Source: Cardinalis cardinalis
Taxonomy: Eukaryota > Chordata > Aves > Passeriformes > Cardinalidae
Assembly: GCA_014549065.1 (NCBI GenBank)
Contig: JACDOX010000008.1
Span: 2,184,319 to 2,248,318 of the forward strand
DNA length: 64,000 bases
Direction of reading: 5' to 3'
The notes below the pieces were generated by a model that made no database searches, was not told the origin of the DNA, and saw nothing but the letters and a program-made list of their open reading frames with translations. Every line of letters starts with the position of its first letter. Within the stretch, counting starts at the first letter, position 1. Of the stretch, positions 54,501 to 61,353 are shown in pieces. Made by a program: the position numbers and the translations under genes.

Positions 54501-57500
54501 TGCACTGAGCATGATGTCATATGGTCTGGAATGTCCCTTTGGTCAGCTGGGGCCACCTGCCCTGGCTGTGTCATCTCCCAGCCTCCCATGCACCCGCAGC
54601 CTCCCCCCTGGCGTGGCTGTACAAAAAGCAGAAAAGGCCTTGGCTCTGTTATCAAACAAGTTATATTGTTTTAAAAGAAGTAGTCTATGCAGCAGTCAGG
54701 GAAGATGATGGAAAATTCTTGTAACTTCAGTACAATAGTATTTGATCCCTATAGCTGTGGCTAATAGTCTTGTACCATCTATTGCTTCCTTACTTATCTT
54801 TATCAGTGATTAACTGTTAATCAGCAATAACAAAAACATCTGTTATCAATCCTGTGTTAAGCAAAAATCCAAAACACAGCCCCACAACAGCCACTGTGAA
54901 GAAAGCTAACTCTGCCCCAGACAAAACCAGCACAAAGGTGCAAGGTCATCATATTTTTAATTTGTGGTATGTTTGTAAAAGGTACTTTATGCATTTTATT
55001 TCATTAAGTTGTCTCAAACTAAAGGGCTAAGAAAAAATGTGGATTTTAAAAAACACACAAAAAACCCCAAACCAAAACAATAACAAAAAAACCCTACAAC
55101 CTGCCTAAAACATGATGCTGTAGTAATGTAGAATCCATTCAGTGATGCTAGAAACAAATGTCAGAATTTTCTTGTTTAGCATTATTAGCCTCAAGATATT
55201 TAGAGTATGTGGTAAAACAGAACTGTCATCCCCTTTTCTGTCCAAACTTGGATGTGCAATAAAAAAATCTCCCCAGTTAATAGCTCTCAGAACCCAAATA
55301 AAGAAATGGATGTTACTCTCTGAGCTAAACAAACTTACACTTACTGTTTTCTGGTTTGAATATGTAAAAGCAACTTTTCCAAGGTACAAAAGACAACATA
55401 ATGCAAGCCTGCAACCACGTTCATAAAGTGCTACCTTTGCAGGACCACTAGCTTGCTCTGATAAAAGGAGTTAGAAGACATGACCCTTATTTTGGTTTGG
55501 CTTTCAAAAGCCATCCTCCTTTTTAGCTGGAGGTGATTCACTGCATCCAGTCACAGGTTCTCACGTTCCTTTGAAAGTCATCTAACACCCAGAAACAGAG
55601 GGCAGTTTTCACTAGTTATGCAAGCATCCATGTTGTTCTGTCTGCTTTAGAACCAGTATTGTCAAGTGTGTACCATTCAGTCAAGAGTGTCAAGCTCCAG
55701 TCTCCTTCCTCTCTGCTCATCAAAGATTATTGTGAAATTTTTGCTGAAAATTATATTAAATATTTGTTTCAATATTATGTAGTTCTGCATCTTGTTAGAA
55801 GCAGCCTGTTTTGTTCTCATCTATGCAATATGAAATCAGTGTTCCCAACCTGTGTCACACAAGCTGTATATTTTACTTTTGTCCATCTTTTGTTCCTAGG
55901 TACAAACAAGACTTCAGACATTCATTTCTAGCCTGCAACAAAAAACAAGTGAGATTGAGATTTTAGCAGTAAGTATTTGGCAGAAGCCTGAACTAATTCC
56001 GAATTCTTAATTGCAGTGGATGATGCCGTTCCTATCTGGAACAAACTACTGCTAATTGCCTCACTTTAGTGATAACCAAATGAATTACTTACTTCAGGTT
56101 AAGTAAGACCCCTGGTATGTTTCTCTGATACTTGAAAAGTATGTCACGTGTGTGTATGGGACAGCTGCATGTAATAAAATTTAACAAGCAGTTAGTTGTA
56201 AGCTCTTAAGCTGTTATTACACAACTATTGTGGTAGATGTCATAACTTGTTCCTGCTAGATTTGCACTTCCATTTAAGCAAACATAGCTTTTGTTTGTAT
56301 GTAGCTTTTAGACTTCACTGTCCATGTCACAAAGGACTTTAAAATGGTGTATGCTTTTCAGGAAACATAACTGCCTGTTTGCCTGCACCTATGTGCAACT
56401 TTCCTTAATGGAATCTGTCATGAATAGTTAAAAAGGTTTTAATCACTTTAAACTAAGTTCCATGTTTTAGCAGCATGAATGCTTCTCTGGAAATTAAAAA
56501 ATCTGGCTCCCTTTAGTATAGCTCATCTCTAGTTGGCAAACTGATAAGAGAGAATGCTTAGGTATTGATTTCTTNATATTTTTACAGGTTGATCTGCCAA
56601 AAGCAACTGTGATACACTTCTTATCATTAGAGGTAAGCAATTAAGTAATGTTGTTAGAACTCTAACTCAACACAATAGATGATAAATTCTGTTCCCAGTG
56701 AAGTGTAAAATTCACCCATTCTAGAGTTTTCTTTCAAGTTTGAATTAGGTTTAAAACTTAAACCTAATTATTGAAGTAGGTTTAAAAAAGGATTTTTTTA
56801 CCCAGGAAGCTTGACTGAGAAAAACTTTTTGTCAAATGTCCCAGTTACCCAAGACAACATTAGGAAGTCCTAATCCAAAGCTCTGAGGTTTCTTCCCCCA
56901 GGAATAGTTACCTAAAACTAAATCTTAACTGCTCTTTTTCAGAAACCAGTAAGTATTAATAGCAGTTTCAACAAAGGTGTTCCTTGAAGCCCTTAGTGAA
57001 GGAGAACCCAAAATACAGAGGCAATTATTTCACATATAGTAGCTGAAACATCCCTTAGTGAAGCCAAGACATAAAAGGGATGTTTATTATATTGACACCT
57101 TTAGCAACTCAGGAGCTGGTCAATGGTGCATGAAAGATGACAACACCAAAGACAAAGCTTTCTTCTTNTCTCCAATGACAGCACTAGCTTAAGAAAGAGA
57201 TGGATGCCTTTCCACCCCCCTAAAAACCCAAACTCAAGAATGGCATCCTACTTGAAGTGCATTTATTACTTTCATACCTTTTATCTGCTGCTCTGAAGCA
57301 GTGCTTGTCTGGTAACCAAAACCCGGTGAAATATTTCAAAACATTTTCAAAATACTTCATTCATCCAGTCTGTATGAACCATGGAGGTAGTTTATCACCT
57401 TTTACTTAAAAGAAAAAATTAAAATACATACACATGTGATCAGCTTGCATCATTCACTTTTGATCACCATTACATCACAGTTACTGTATTCTCTCCAGCA

Positions 57501-59019
57501 CAGCCAAGCTGACACAGCCCTCACAGCCCTTTTCATTGCTTGTGCTGAAATGTGTTAGGAAACTGATTACTAAATTAACTTAATTTTCTTTAAAAAATAA
57601 AGTTGCACATGTTGTTGACATTTTTCATGTTTGAAAGCTGTTTAATTAAAGAGCATTGACATTACACAGTATTCAGAAGGCTGCATCCTACTGGGAGAAG
57701 TATTTCCTTCAGAAAAGAATATGAAACTAGCATAGTTCCTTGTCAATTTTTCTTAGTTTGATGGAGATAGACAAGCCTTTGATGCTACTGTGAGACAACT
57801 GATGTCACGATGGCCCAAGCAGAGATCTTCATATTTACAAGCCATTTGTGATGAAATTTACAGTCTCAAAATGGAAAAGAGGTAAATTTCTTAAGCTCTT
57901 ACAGGTACATAAACTAGATTTTTTTTTTCAATTTTTTCTGTATTCAAACTAGAAGATAAGCTGCTTCTAACTTGTCTTCTACTTTCCCCTCTCTCTGAGG
58001 CAAAAAGAAATACTCAGGAAATGTGTATAGTTCCTTGAAAACTATAGGACTGGTCACTAACCCTCACTTATTAATAAAATGTAAATTTTTCATTTTTCTA
58101 AGTCTTCTCAAGAAGCTCTAGAATATATTGCCACTTTTATCTCACTTGCTTTGTTAATAAAAATGAATAGCAATTATGAACAGTCAGCATCCTGCTATAC
58201 ATAGTACATATACTTCTATATATGTAAATATACACATATGTATAATATATCCATCTATAATGTATAATATATACATCTATACTGCTACAGTAAAGTCCTC
58301 TTTTCTGATGAGAGGGACTCAGCTTGTCTTCTAAAACTCATNAACACATTTAACTCCTCCTGCTTTGAAATAATACCATGGCAGTCAAGCACAGGTGGGA
58401 GAGTGCCCAGGTCCATGCAAACATAAAGTATACTCTCCCAATATGTATAGTAAAGCCCATTTCTGTTTTGTAAGCATAAAAATGTTTATGTTCACCTCGT
58501 AATTTGCCTCTTGGATTCTGGCAAGGCTGATACAGATGGTCTGGGCATGTCTACTATGTCCACTTTTAAATACAAAATTGCTCAGGGTTTGCTGTTTACT
58601 AAGACAGCTACATTATCAAGTGAAGCATTTTTTTTCTTCATGGGGCTTCTAAGCAACAGAACCCAAATAACACTCCATGCAATGCTGGGTATGAATGTAA
58701 TACACTCCCTCACTATCTTCCTATCCCATCTGGGGCCTCAGCACTAGTTAGCCATAAGCCTTCAGATCACTGGAGTGAAAACTGAACAGGCAAGATCAGT
58801 GGAAAGAGGATGAGGAGGAAATTGCAGTCACAGCCAAACAAACTAAAACTTACTGATTTTCTGCTATATCTTTGCTATCTTATTCTGAGGATTTGTTATA
58901 GGAATTTCAGCATTCAGACCTATACTTTCAAAATACTAAAATTCTTTTTTCCTTCCCTCTGCAGGGTTTCTGCACTTATCCTTTACAGTTACCGAGATGA
59001 ATACAAGGTTTTGTTTTAG
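21438..59019 (+). CDS. EIF2AK4: eIF2-alpha kinase 4 (GCN2), complete, 39 coding exons
   Basis: GCN2 is the cytoplasmic kinase that detects uncharged tRNA and stalled ribosomes with GCN1 and phosphorylates Ser51 of eIF2-alpha, starting the integrated stress response. My exon model sums to 4971 nt, 1656 residues (human about 1649), with every junction GT-AG and phase-consistent. Domains: RWD about 17-130; charged helical linker about 138-215; pseudokinase about 290-540, where the HRD motif is HKV (434-436); kinase about 600-1010 with GxGxxG at 609-614, ATP lysine 631, an acidic insert about 670-800, HRD Asp854, DFG 872-874 and activation-loop Thr906 and Thr911; HisRS-like about 1030-1500; C-terminal dimerisation and ribosome-binding part about 1505-1656. 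Start at 21438 has G at -3 and +4 and is the first ATG in frame. It is divergent from GPR176 and convergent with SRP14. No frameshift or missing catalytic residue is seen. Confidence 0.97.
21990..22015 (+). repeat. inverted repeat in EIF2AK4 intron 1
   Basis: ACTTAGTTAT (21990-21999) and ATAACTAAGT (22006-22015) are perfect complements around a 6-nt loop. They would form a 10-bp hairpin in the nascent transcript 400 nt after exon 1. Confidence 0.5.
23229..23344 (+). CDS. EIF2AK4: EIF2AK4 exon 2
   Basis: Residues 52-90 of the RWD domain, including PPEINLVLRPQGLTG and the TYPD turn (86-89) that belongs to the RWD YPxxxP signature. Donor GTAAGT; the Thr90 codon is split 2+1. Confidence 0.96.
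24445..24547 (+). CDS. EIF2AK4: EIF2AK4 exon 3
   Basis: Residues 90-124, completing YPxxxP with VPEI and continuing KGLSNEKINELKSRLAEL, the RWD C-terminal helix region that contacts GCN1 in this family. Donor GTAAGA, phase 0. Confidence 0.96.
27081..27254 (+). CDS. EIF2AK4: EIF2AK4 exon 4
   Basis: Residues 125-182. Ends the RWD domain with VMIFELADHVQSFLSEYN, then starts a Glu/Lys/Arg/Gln-rich predicted helical linker. The following intron acceptor and reading frame agree with exon 5. Confidence 0.96.
28109..28189 (+). CDS. EIF2AK4: EIF2AK4 exon 5
   Basis: Residues 183-209, entirely charged (QREILNEIQRREEEKREER and more), consistent with a long single helix or coiled coil between RWD and pseudokinase. 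Donor GTATTC is weak but the frame joins exactly. Confidence 0.94.
28629..28777 (+). CDS. EIF2AK4: EIF2AK4 exon 6
   Basis: Residues 210-259. Starts ERLEIAALTNQEDSHRRD, parallel to the mammalian linker, and is otherwise a polar, poorly conserved spacer. Donor GTATGT; codon split 2+1. Confidence 0.94.
29088..29203 (+). CDS. EIF2AK4: EIF2AK4 exon 7
   Basis: Residues 259-298. Polar Ser/Asn/Glu spacer ending in LTVHKGKCL, which matches the mammalian lead-in to the pseudokinase. Donor GTAAGT, phase 1. Confidence 0.94.
29861..30018 (+). CDS. EIF2AK4: EIF2AK4 exon 8
   Basis: Residues 298-350, start of the pseudokinase N lobe: GRDEQLGKSVYNALEIHSGD and VLIYEWVLHWQKKMGKFLTT. There is no glycine-rich ATP loop, as expected of this degenerate domain. 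Confidence 0.96.
30424..30959 (+). CDS. EIF2AK4: EIF2AK4 exon 9 (pseudokinase core)
   Basis: The largest exon, residues 351-529, holding most of the pseudokinase C lobe. The catalytic loop position reads SSVVHKVLCASSVLVD, so the HRD aspartate is replaced, as in mammalian GCN2. Also contains KKGDVWRLGLLLLSLSQGQ, corresponding to the DxWxxG helix of kinases. Acceptor CTACTAG at 30423; donor GTATGT. Confidence 0.97.
31000..31046. repeat. TTTGG/GTTTTT simple repeat
   Basis: Repeated TTTGGTTTTTG units in EIF2AK4 intron 9, immediately after the exon 9 donor region. Simple sequence only. Confidence 0.75.
31346..31455 (+). CDS. EIF2AK4: EIF2AK4 exon 10
   Basis: Residues 529-566, end of the pseudokinase: CVCLEDKERWTPQQLLQHSF. 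Donor GTAAGG, phase 1. Confidence 0.95.
31999..32156 (+). CDS. EIF2AK4: EIF2AK4 exon 11 (kinase glycine loop)
   Basis: Residues 566-618. Carries TETQRQFSRYYNEFEELKLL and the ATP-binding loop GKGAFGAVIK (GxGxxG at 609-614) of the active kinase domain. Donor GTATGG, phase 0. Confidence 0.96.
32499..32911 (+). CDS. EIF2AK4: EIF2AK4 exon 12 (kinase N lobe and insert)
   Basis: Residues 619-756. Contains YYAVKRI with ATP lysine 631, RIKGEVTLLSRLNHENIVRY (the alpha-C glutamate region), then the long eIF2-alpha kinase insert. The insert ends in a Ser-Ser-Asp5 acidic stretch encoded by a short GAT repeat. Insert sequence is divergent from mammals, as is normal there. Confidence 0.96.
32866..32890 (+). 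repeat. coding GAT triplet repeat in EIF2AK4 exon 12
   Basis: Five consecutive GAT codons followed by GGT GAT GGC encode an Asp-rich stretch within the kinase insert. In-frame triplet repeats tend to vary in length, and the orthologous mammalian site is also an Asp/Glu run. Confidence 0.75.
33654..33723 (+). CDS. EIF2AK4: EIF2AK4 exon 13
   Basis: Residues 756-779, acidic insert continuing with TDSESEIIFENEDENSKGH, close to the mammalian insert sequence. Donor GTAAGT, phase 0. Confidence 0.95.
34821..34904 (+). CDS. EIF2AK4: EIF2AK4 exon 14
   Basis: Residues 780-807. Polar tail of the insert followed by TVHYLYIQ, the beta-5/hinge strand of the kinase. Donor GTACAA. The acceptor tract is modest (TGTGATAAAG) but the join is exact in frame. 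Confidence 0.94.
36101..36223 (+). CDS. EIF2AK4: EIF2AK4 exon 15
   Basis: Residues 808-848: MEYCEKSTLRDTIDQGLYED and REILDGLAYIHEK, the hinge, alpha-D and alpha-E regions. Acceptor ACTGAAG is unusually purine-rich near the AG; the pyrimidine tract lies about 20-40 nt upstream. Confidence 0.96.
36671..36775 (+). CDS. EIF2AK4: EIF2AK4 exon 16 (catalytic and DFG loops)
   Basis: Residues 849-883. Contains GMIHRDLKPVNIFLDSDD with catalytic Asp854 and Asn859, then KIGDFGLATD with DFG at 872-874. All catalytic residues are intact. Confidence 0.97.
37005..37062 (+). CDS. EIF2AK4: EIF2AK4 exon 17
   Basis: Residues 884-903. Short polar activation-segment extension (VVSKQEENLSDGSAVSDPS). This part is variable between species. 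Donor GTTAGT is weak; phase 1 fits exon 18. Confidence 0.93.
37765..37844 (+). CDS. EIF2AK4: EIF2AK4 exon 18 (activation loop)
   Basis: Residues 903-929: LTGMVGTALYVSPEVQGS. Thr906 and Thr911 correspond to the autophosphorylated activation-loop threonines of mammalian GCN2 (human Thr899 and Thr904). Ends before the CR1-bearing intron 18. Confidence 0.97.
38654..38715. repeat. 31-bp tandem duplication inside the CR1
   Basis: The unit beginning CCAGACTAA and ending TTCTCTCAGCCT occurs at 38654-38684 and again directly at 38685-38715, with two mismatches (AA versus GC in the middle). Confidence 0.9.
38791..39243 (-). pseudogene. CR1 ORF2 reverse-transcriptase C-terminal remnant
   Basis: A 150-codon minus-strand frame starts MDSGTESSLSKLAGDSELCG and continues GAVDTLEGRDVIKRDLDRLE, KFNKAKCKVLHM and YRLGREWIE, the region just after the catalytic motif of CR1 reverse transcriptases. 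The later part changes frame: AAYSYGAPN replaces the expected LEYCVQLWGPQ, which is readable in another frame at 38744-38956. The frame is therefore shifted and the element dead. Confidence 0.85.
39317..39359. repeat. 22-bp tandem duplication at the 5' end of the CR1
   Basis: GTTAAGCTGCTGACCACAAC followed by TT at 39317-39338 is repeated from 39339 with only the last base differing. Within the CR1 only one copy of this phrase is expected. Confidence 0.88.
39637..39738 (+). CDS. EIF2AK4: EIF2AK4 exon 19
   Basis: Residues 930-963: KVDLFSLGIIFFEMCYHPMN, the alpha-F helix with the DxxSxG pattern, then ERIFVLSQLRL. Donor GTAAGT, phase 0. Confidence 0.96.
40296..40346 (+). CDS. EIF2AK4: EIF2AK4 exon 20
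   Basis: A 51-nt exon, residues 964-980: PAIVFPKDFDEVKHAKQ. Matches the mammalian loop before alpha-H. Phase 0 on both sides, so skipping would keep frame. Confidence 0.94.
41365..41601 (+). CDS. EIF2AK4: EIF2AK4 exon 21
   Basis: Residues 981-1059. Ends the kinase domain (WLLNHDPAARPTAVELLKSE, with the conserved alpha-H/I arginine) and enters the HisRS-like domain with MMSQIFAQRISPAIDYTYDS. Highly conserved. Donor GTTTGT, phase 0. Confidence 0.97.
42205..42280 (+). CDS. EIF2AK4: EIF2AK4 exon 22
   Basis: Residues 1060-1085: GSFSIWAAKIQQHVCDIVSR and IFKRHG, first helix of the HisRS-like domain. Donor GTGGGT, phase 1. Confidence 0.95.
43886..44007 (+). CDS. EIF2AK4: EIF2AK4 exon 23
   Basis: Residues 1085-1125: AIKLHTPLLMPRNKKLYEHN and FMDHSGMLVMLPYDLR, the HisRS motif-1/2 region in degenerate form. 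Donor GTAAGT, phase 0. Confidence 0.96.
44413..44462 (+). CDS. EIF2AK4: EIF2AK4 exon 24
   Basis: Residues 1126-1142: IPFARFVARNNISNLK plus a split Arg codon. Separated from exon 25 by the shortest intron of the gene (84 bp). Confidence 0.95.
44547..44715 (+). CDS. EIF2AK4: EIF2AK4 exon 25
   Basis: Residues 1142-1198: RYCIERVFRPRKLDRCHPKE and LLECAFDIITSTGNSFLP. FRPRKLDR is the motif-2-like strand; the arginines are those implicated in tRNA recognition in the family. Confidence 0.97.
45216..45332 (+). CDS. EIF2AK4: EIF2AK4 exon 26
   Basis: Residues 1199-1237: ERNYSIYLNHTALLKAILLH and CGIPEDKLNQVYIILYDAV, the insertion helices of the HisRS-like domain. Donor GTAAGG, phase 0. Confidence 0.96.
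45743..45808 (+). CDS. EIF2AK4: EIF2AK4 exon 27
   Basis: Residues 1238-1259: TEKLTKREVEAKFCNLSLTS. Donor GTAAGT, phase 0 on both ends. Confidence 0.95.
46323..46493 (+). CDS. EIF2AK4: EIF2AK4 exon 28
   Basis: Residues 1260-1316: LSRLYKFIEQKGEASNVFPF through KDLEEIISLLKQLGIKLQ. Moderately conserved middle of the HisRS-like region. Donor GTTTGT. Confidence 0.95.
47073..47207 (+). CDS. EIF2AK4: EIF2AK4 exon 29
   Basis: Residues 1317-1361: ISINLGLVYKIQQHNGIIFQ and VPEILAAGGRYDHL, the AGGRYD segment being the HisRS hallmark. Followed by a 93-bp intron. Confidence 0.97.
47301..47408 (+). CDS. EIF2AK4: EIF2AK4 exon 30
   Basis: Residues 1362-1397: IPQFRGPQTVGPIPSAVGVS and IAIDKI, motif-3-like end of the HisRS-like catalytic fold. 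Acceptor TTCTTGAG; donor GTAAGT. Confidence 0.96.
48159..48287 (+). CDS. EIF2AK4: EIF2AK4 exon 31
   Basis: Residues 1398-1440: VSSCDLLVVSVGQMSMGRAI and WTAGIPAEIMYDWSQ, start of the anticodon-binding-like fold. Donor GTAGAA is weak, frame join exact. Confidence 0.96.
49092..49131. repeat. GTTT simple repeat
   Basis: GTTTG units (GTTGTTTGTTTTGTTTGTTT) in EIF2AK4 intron 31. Simple sequence only. Confidence 0.75.
49652..49738 (+). CDS. EIF2AK4: EIF2AK4 exon 32
   Basis: Residues 1441-1469: SQEELQEYCRCSGITYVALV and SEKEGSHVK. Continues the anticodon-binding-like fold. Donor GTAAGC, phase 0. Confidence 0.95.
51027..51139 (+). CDS. EIF2AK4: EIF2AK4 exon 33
   Basis: Residues 1470-1507: VKSFEKDRQTEKRILESDLV and LIQKLKMKIGDER. 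Basic segment leading into the C-terminal domain. Codon split 2+1. Confidence 0.95.
52651..52709 (+). CDS. EIF2AK4: EIF2AK4 exon 34
   Basis: Residues 1507-1527: a short variable linker, ETADNLSIPNQKGSFTNIS. Acceptor TTATTTTTAG; donor GTATTT. Similar to the mammalian NLAVQNLKGSFSNAS segment. Confidence 0.92.
53782..53879 (+). CDS. EIF2AK4: EIF2AK4 exon 35
   Basis: Residues 1527-1559: GVFESHGTLVVPNVSVIAPE and KLSASARRRQEIQ, first strand and basic helix of the C-terminal domain that mediates dimerisation and ribosome binding. It is followed by the LTR-bearing intron 35. Confidence 0.95.
54186..54934 (-). mobile_element. solo retroviral LTR, minus orientation, EIF2AK4 intron 35
   Basis: Bounded TG...CA and flanked by AATGT (54181-54185) and AAGGT (54935-54939), a 4/5 match to a 5-bp target-site duplication. 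Plus-strand phrases such as CTCACTCACTCCCCCATTAG, AGCATGATGTCATATGG and GGCTGTGTCATCTCCCAGCC match the reverse complement of a common avian ERV LTR as I remember it. In element sense the TATA position is degenerate (TGCATAACG) and the poly(A) position reads ATTACA instead of ATTAAA (54313-54318). No internal genes remain. About 150 bp around 54655-54805 do not fit the remembered LTR and may be a later insertion. Confidence 0.75.
55900..55968 (+). CDS. EIF2AK4: EIF2AK4 exon 36
   Basis: Residues 1560-1582: VQTRLQTFISSLQQKTSEIE then ILA. Helical part of the C-terminal domain. Donor GTAAGT, phase 0. Confidence 0.95.
56588..56632 (+). CDS. EIF2AK4: EIF2AK4 exon 37
   Basis: A 45-nt exon, residues 1583-1597: VDLPKATVIHFLSLE. 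Phase 0 on both sides. Donor GTAAGC. Confidence 0.95.
57757..57881 (+). CDS. EIF2AK4: EIF2AK4 exon 38
   Basis: Residues 1598-1639: FDGDRQAFDATVRQLMSRWP and AICDEIYSLKMEK, the last helices of the C-terminal domain. Donor GTAAAT. Confidence 0.95.
58190..58290. repeat. TA-rich low-complexity tract
   Basis: Alternating TATA/ATAC sequence in EIF2AK4 intron 38, with the near-duplicated phrase TGTATAATATAT(C/A)CATCTATA. Simple sequence, likely length-variable. Confidence 0.75.
58965..59019 (+). CDS. EIF2AK4: EIF2AK4 exon 39 (terminal coding exon)
   Basis: Residues 1639-1656 and stop TAG at 59017-59019: RVSALILYSYRDEYKVLF. Ends in -VLF where human GCN2 ends -ILF. The preceding acceptor has a strong pyrimidine tract (CCTTCCCTCTGCAG). 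Confidence 0.96.
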
Positions 59020-59155
59020 TACTTCAAGCATAATTTATGGGATGCTTCTACAAATGGACAACAGCCTTTTGTCAAAAGGAATTTCCAAAAGCTGTAATAA
59101 TGCAAGACAGGCAACTAGTGCCTTTTTCTGTGTCCAAATTGCATTTCATGTATAT

Positions 59156-59522
59156 TGGCCTGGTTCTGGCCAGGACAAGGTTAATATTTGCTGTAGCTAG
59201 GAGGCATGGCCAGGACCCAGAGGTTGATCTGTACCACCTCACACCATTCCAGGTGGGCACAGCATGGCAGAGGGAGCAGTTGAGTCGTGTTGTTTCTGTG
59301 GACTCGTTCACATTCTCTGTACTCTGTGCCACTGGTATTGTTGCTGTTACTGTTTTCTTATCTCATTGCTATTTCCAGTATATTNTTACCTCAGCCTGTG
59401 CTCTTTACCTTCTGTGCTTCCCAATTCTCCTCTCCAGCCACCGGCAGGGGTTAGGGGTAGTGGGTGGCACATGGATTCAACTGGAGCACTAAACTAGAGA
59501 ATGACATTCCTAAACCACAACA
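59156..59522 (+). mobile_element. solo retroviral LTR in the EIF2AK4 3' UTR, plus orientation
   Basis: Begins TGGCCTGGTTCTGGCCAGGA and ends AAACCACAACA. Its 3' half, with TACCTCAGCCTGTGCTCTTT and CAATTCTCCTCTCCAGCCAC, resembles the 3' half of avian ERV LTRs. The opening resembles the element at 54186 read on the other strand, but this is a shorter, different family of about 367 bp. A clear target-site duplication is not visible. No retroviral genes accompany it. Confidence 0.65.
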
Positions 59523-59797
59523 AATACAAAACTCAATGCTTTCAAAATGTGGAAGTAGTTGTTTTATAGGCAATTATGGAGCAAGTCTTGACTAGAGCCA
59601 CAGATGGGTATTACCATGTAGGTCTTGCCTCTTATGCTACACAAATCAGCTGTACAGATGTAAAACTTCTTTTTAAAACTAGTTTCAGAATGTCTTTGAT
59701 GCAAAAATAGTACTGCAACAAGAAATGCCAGTTCTAGAGTTATGAATGAATTACCTTTAAAAAAATTGTTTTAAACATTTTAGAGGAGTTTTTATGT

Positions 59798-59803
59798 AAT
59801 AAA
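59798..59803 (+). terminator. EIF2AK4 poly(A) signal AATAAA
   Basis: Canonical hexamer 779 nt after the stop codon, followed at about 40 nt by a GU-rich stretch. No earlier AATAAA or ATTAAA is apparent after the stop codon. Confidence 0.7.
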
Positions 59804-59829
59804 AACTGCTGAGCCTTATTGAAATACTC

Positions 59830-60610
59830 ATTACAAGCCTTTTGTGTGGTGTTTTTAGTTGTGTTTTTTAACCTACTCTTTTAATTTATGTATAAAATAT
59901 GGTAGATTGCAGGCTGAGTTGTTACAGGCCTGGCTGCCTGTGCTTGNCCTGTCTGTTCTGTTGCATTTAAATCAAGCAGCAGCTTCTGCAAGATGAAGAC
60001 CTGATAAAACACTTGTTCTAGACCTGTAGAACCTTTAGACTTTAAAGATAAAAAGTAACCTGCATGTGCTTGAGGCACAACCAGAGTTGTTTCATTACCT
60101 GAGTTGTCAGATTAAGTTTGAAGTTATAGTAATGATGGAAGTGTTATAATTCTCTTCTTGAAGCTGAACTGTAGCATAACCCCATCAGGAAGAATGAAGC
60201 TGAGAAACTATGATTTACAGGAGTCATAGTTAACTATGTATTGTATTTCACATCAAACACTGGAGGAATATGCAGAAATATTAAGGATTTCTGGAAGGAC
60301 ACTGGTGTTTACCTTCCCTCCCCACTTGGTACCTTTTGTTTAAACAACTTACACCTCTTTCTCTAACACAAACGACTGCCATTTGCAGACTCATTACATT
60401 AATAAATACCCACCTACTTCTTCTACCCTTTCTTGTAGCAAAGAAAGGGACAGCTAAAATGCATAGGGGTAACTTGCAAGACAAACCACAAAACTGAAAA
60501 CTGTGAAGGTTTTAACAGCAATGTCCAAAGCAGCAGACAATCCTAAAGACACAGATAACTGTGCCATTCCTAGCAAATCACCATGACAAGTCACATCAGC
60601 CATTACACCC
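59830..60610. other. short spacer between convergent EIF2AK4 and SRP14
   Basis: About 0.8 kb between the EIF2AK4 cleavage region and the probable end of the SRP14 3' UTR. I see no gene, RNA or transposon here. Confidence 0.55.
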
Positions 60611-61353
60611 AATCCATTTCTCATTACCTTTAATAGGAGCAATAACATCTTTACTTTATACATCTGTTCATATGAAGGAAGGAAAATTCAGATCCCTGAA
60701 GATACTGAAGGATGATGTTTTAAAAAAAAAGTTTAGGTGACATGACCATNTTTAAGCTATGTCTGAAAGGAGCATGATGCAGAGTCCTACCCTCTCGCCA
60801 CCCTGAGCCCAGGTCAGAACAGCTGGATCAGCATGGAGTGAAAGCTCTGCANGAACTCAAGCACTGTGCTGGCTGCCTTGGGGATATCTGCACTGCATCA
60901 TGTAGACATGGCCCTCAGATTAAGACAGAAACAGGAAAGCAGCTGTTCCTGATAATATGTTGGCACCTGCTTTCCCTGGAATTACTGAGGCTCATCTATA
61001 AAACTGGGCATGTGTCACTGAGGCTCCTGCTCCAGTCTTGTNTTGCTTCCGGTAGGGTGCATTTCTCTTCACCCTGTGCTACCCCCCAGACAGGTTTTAC
61101 ACTGCAGAGAACACAGCAGCAGTGTAAGTACAAACCAGATGAGTGTAAAGCTATTCCAGTAGAATGCTGTACATCCTCCTGCCATACAACAACCCACAGA
61201 AAGCACCTCTGCTCTCAGTTTAAACAAAAGTACTGGTCATATCCCAGTTTCCTGCTGGAAGGAAAGCCAAAGACAAGTGGTAACTCAAAAAGAAATGGAC
61301 TTTGCTTTGAGCAAGGGTCAAGTCTATAATAGTGATGGTAACACACTGTCCCA
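60611..61353 (-). other. SRP14 3' untranslated region (probable)
   Basis: Downstream of the stop codon on the minus strand to the candidate ATTAAA at 60629-60634. The plus-strand open frame across 60838-61329 contains N bases and resembles no protein I know, so it is taken as chance. Confidence 0.45.
60629..60634 (-). terminator. candidate SRP14 poly(A) signal ATTAAA
   Basis: Reverse complement of TTTAAT. It is the first standard hexamer or common variant I see downstream of the SRP14 stop codon, giving a 3' UTR of about 0.74 kb. The sequence after it is GU-rich on the minus strand. An alternative site cannot be excluded. Confidence 0.35.

Larger units (their letters stand above)
21591..58964 (+). 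other. EIF2AK4 introns: contents overview
   Basis: Thirty-eight introns, 84 bp (24) to 2533 bp (3). The long ones (1: 21591-23228; 3: 24548-27080; 13: 33724-34820; 14: 34905-36100; 20: 40347-41364; 22: 42281-43885; 31: 48288-49651; 32: 49739-51026; 33: 51140-52650; 37: 56633-57756; 38: 57882-58964) are AT-rich and show no gene or repeat that I can name beyond simple sequence. Intron 18 carries a 1-kb CR1 and intron 35 an LTR. Intron 2 contains a 113-codon antisense open frame (23549-23890) with no recognised relative. The GC-rich start of intron 1 is part of the CpG island. Confidence 0.75.
59020..59825 (+). other. EIF2AK4 3' untranslated region
   Basis: Runs from the stop codon to a canonical AATAAA at 59798-59803, with cleavage expected 10-30 nt later. 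A GU-rich downstream element (TTTTGTGTGGTGTTTTTAG, from about 59839) supports it. Nearly half of this UTR is a retroviral LTR. Confidence 0.75.

Noticed and set aside
54298..54708. 136-codon plus-strand open frame in the intron 35 LTR
   Set aside because: It lies within non-coding LTR sequence and in the opposite sense to the element.
60838..61329. 163-codon plus-strand frame near the SRP14 end
   Set aside because: Contains N bases, lies antisense to the SRP14 3' UTR and resembles no known protein.
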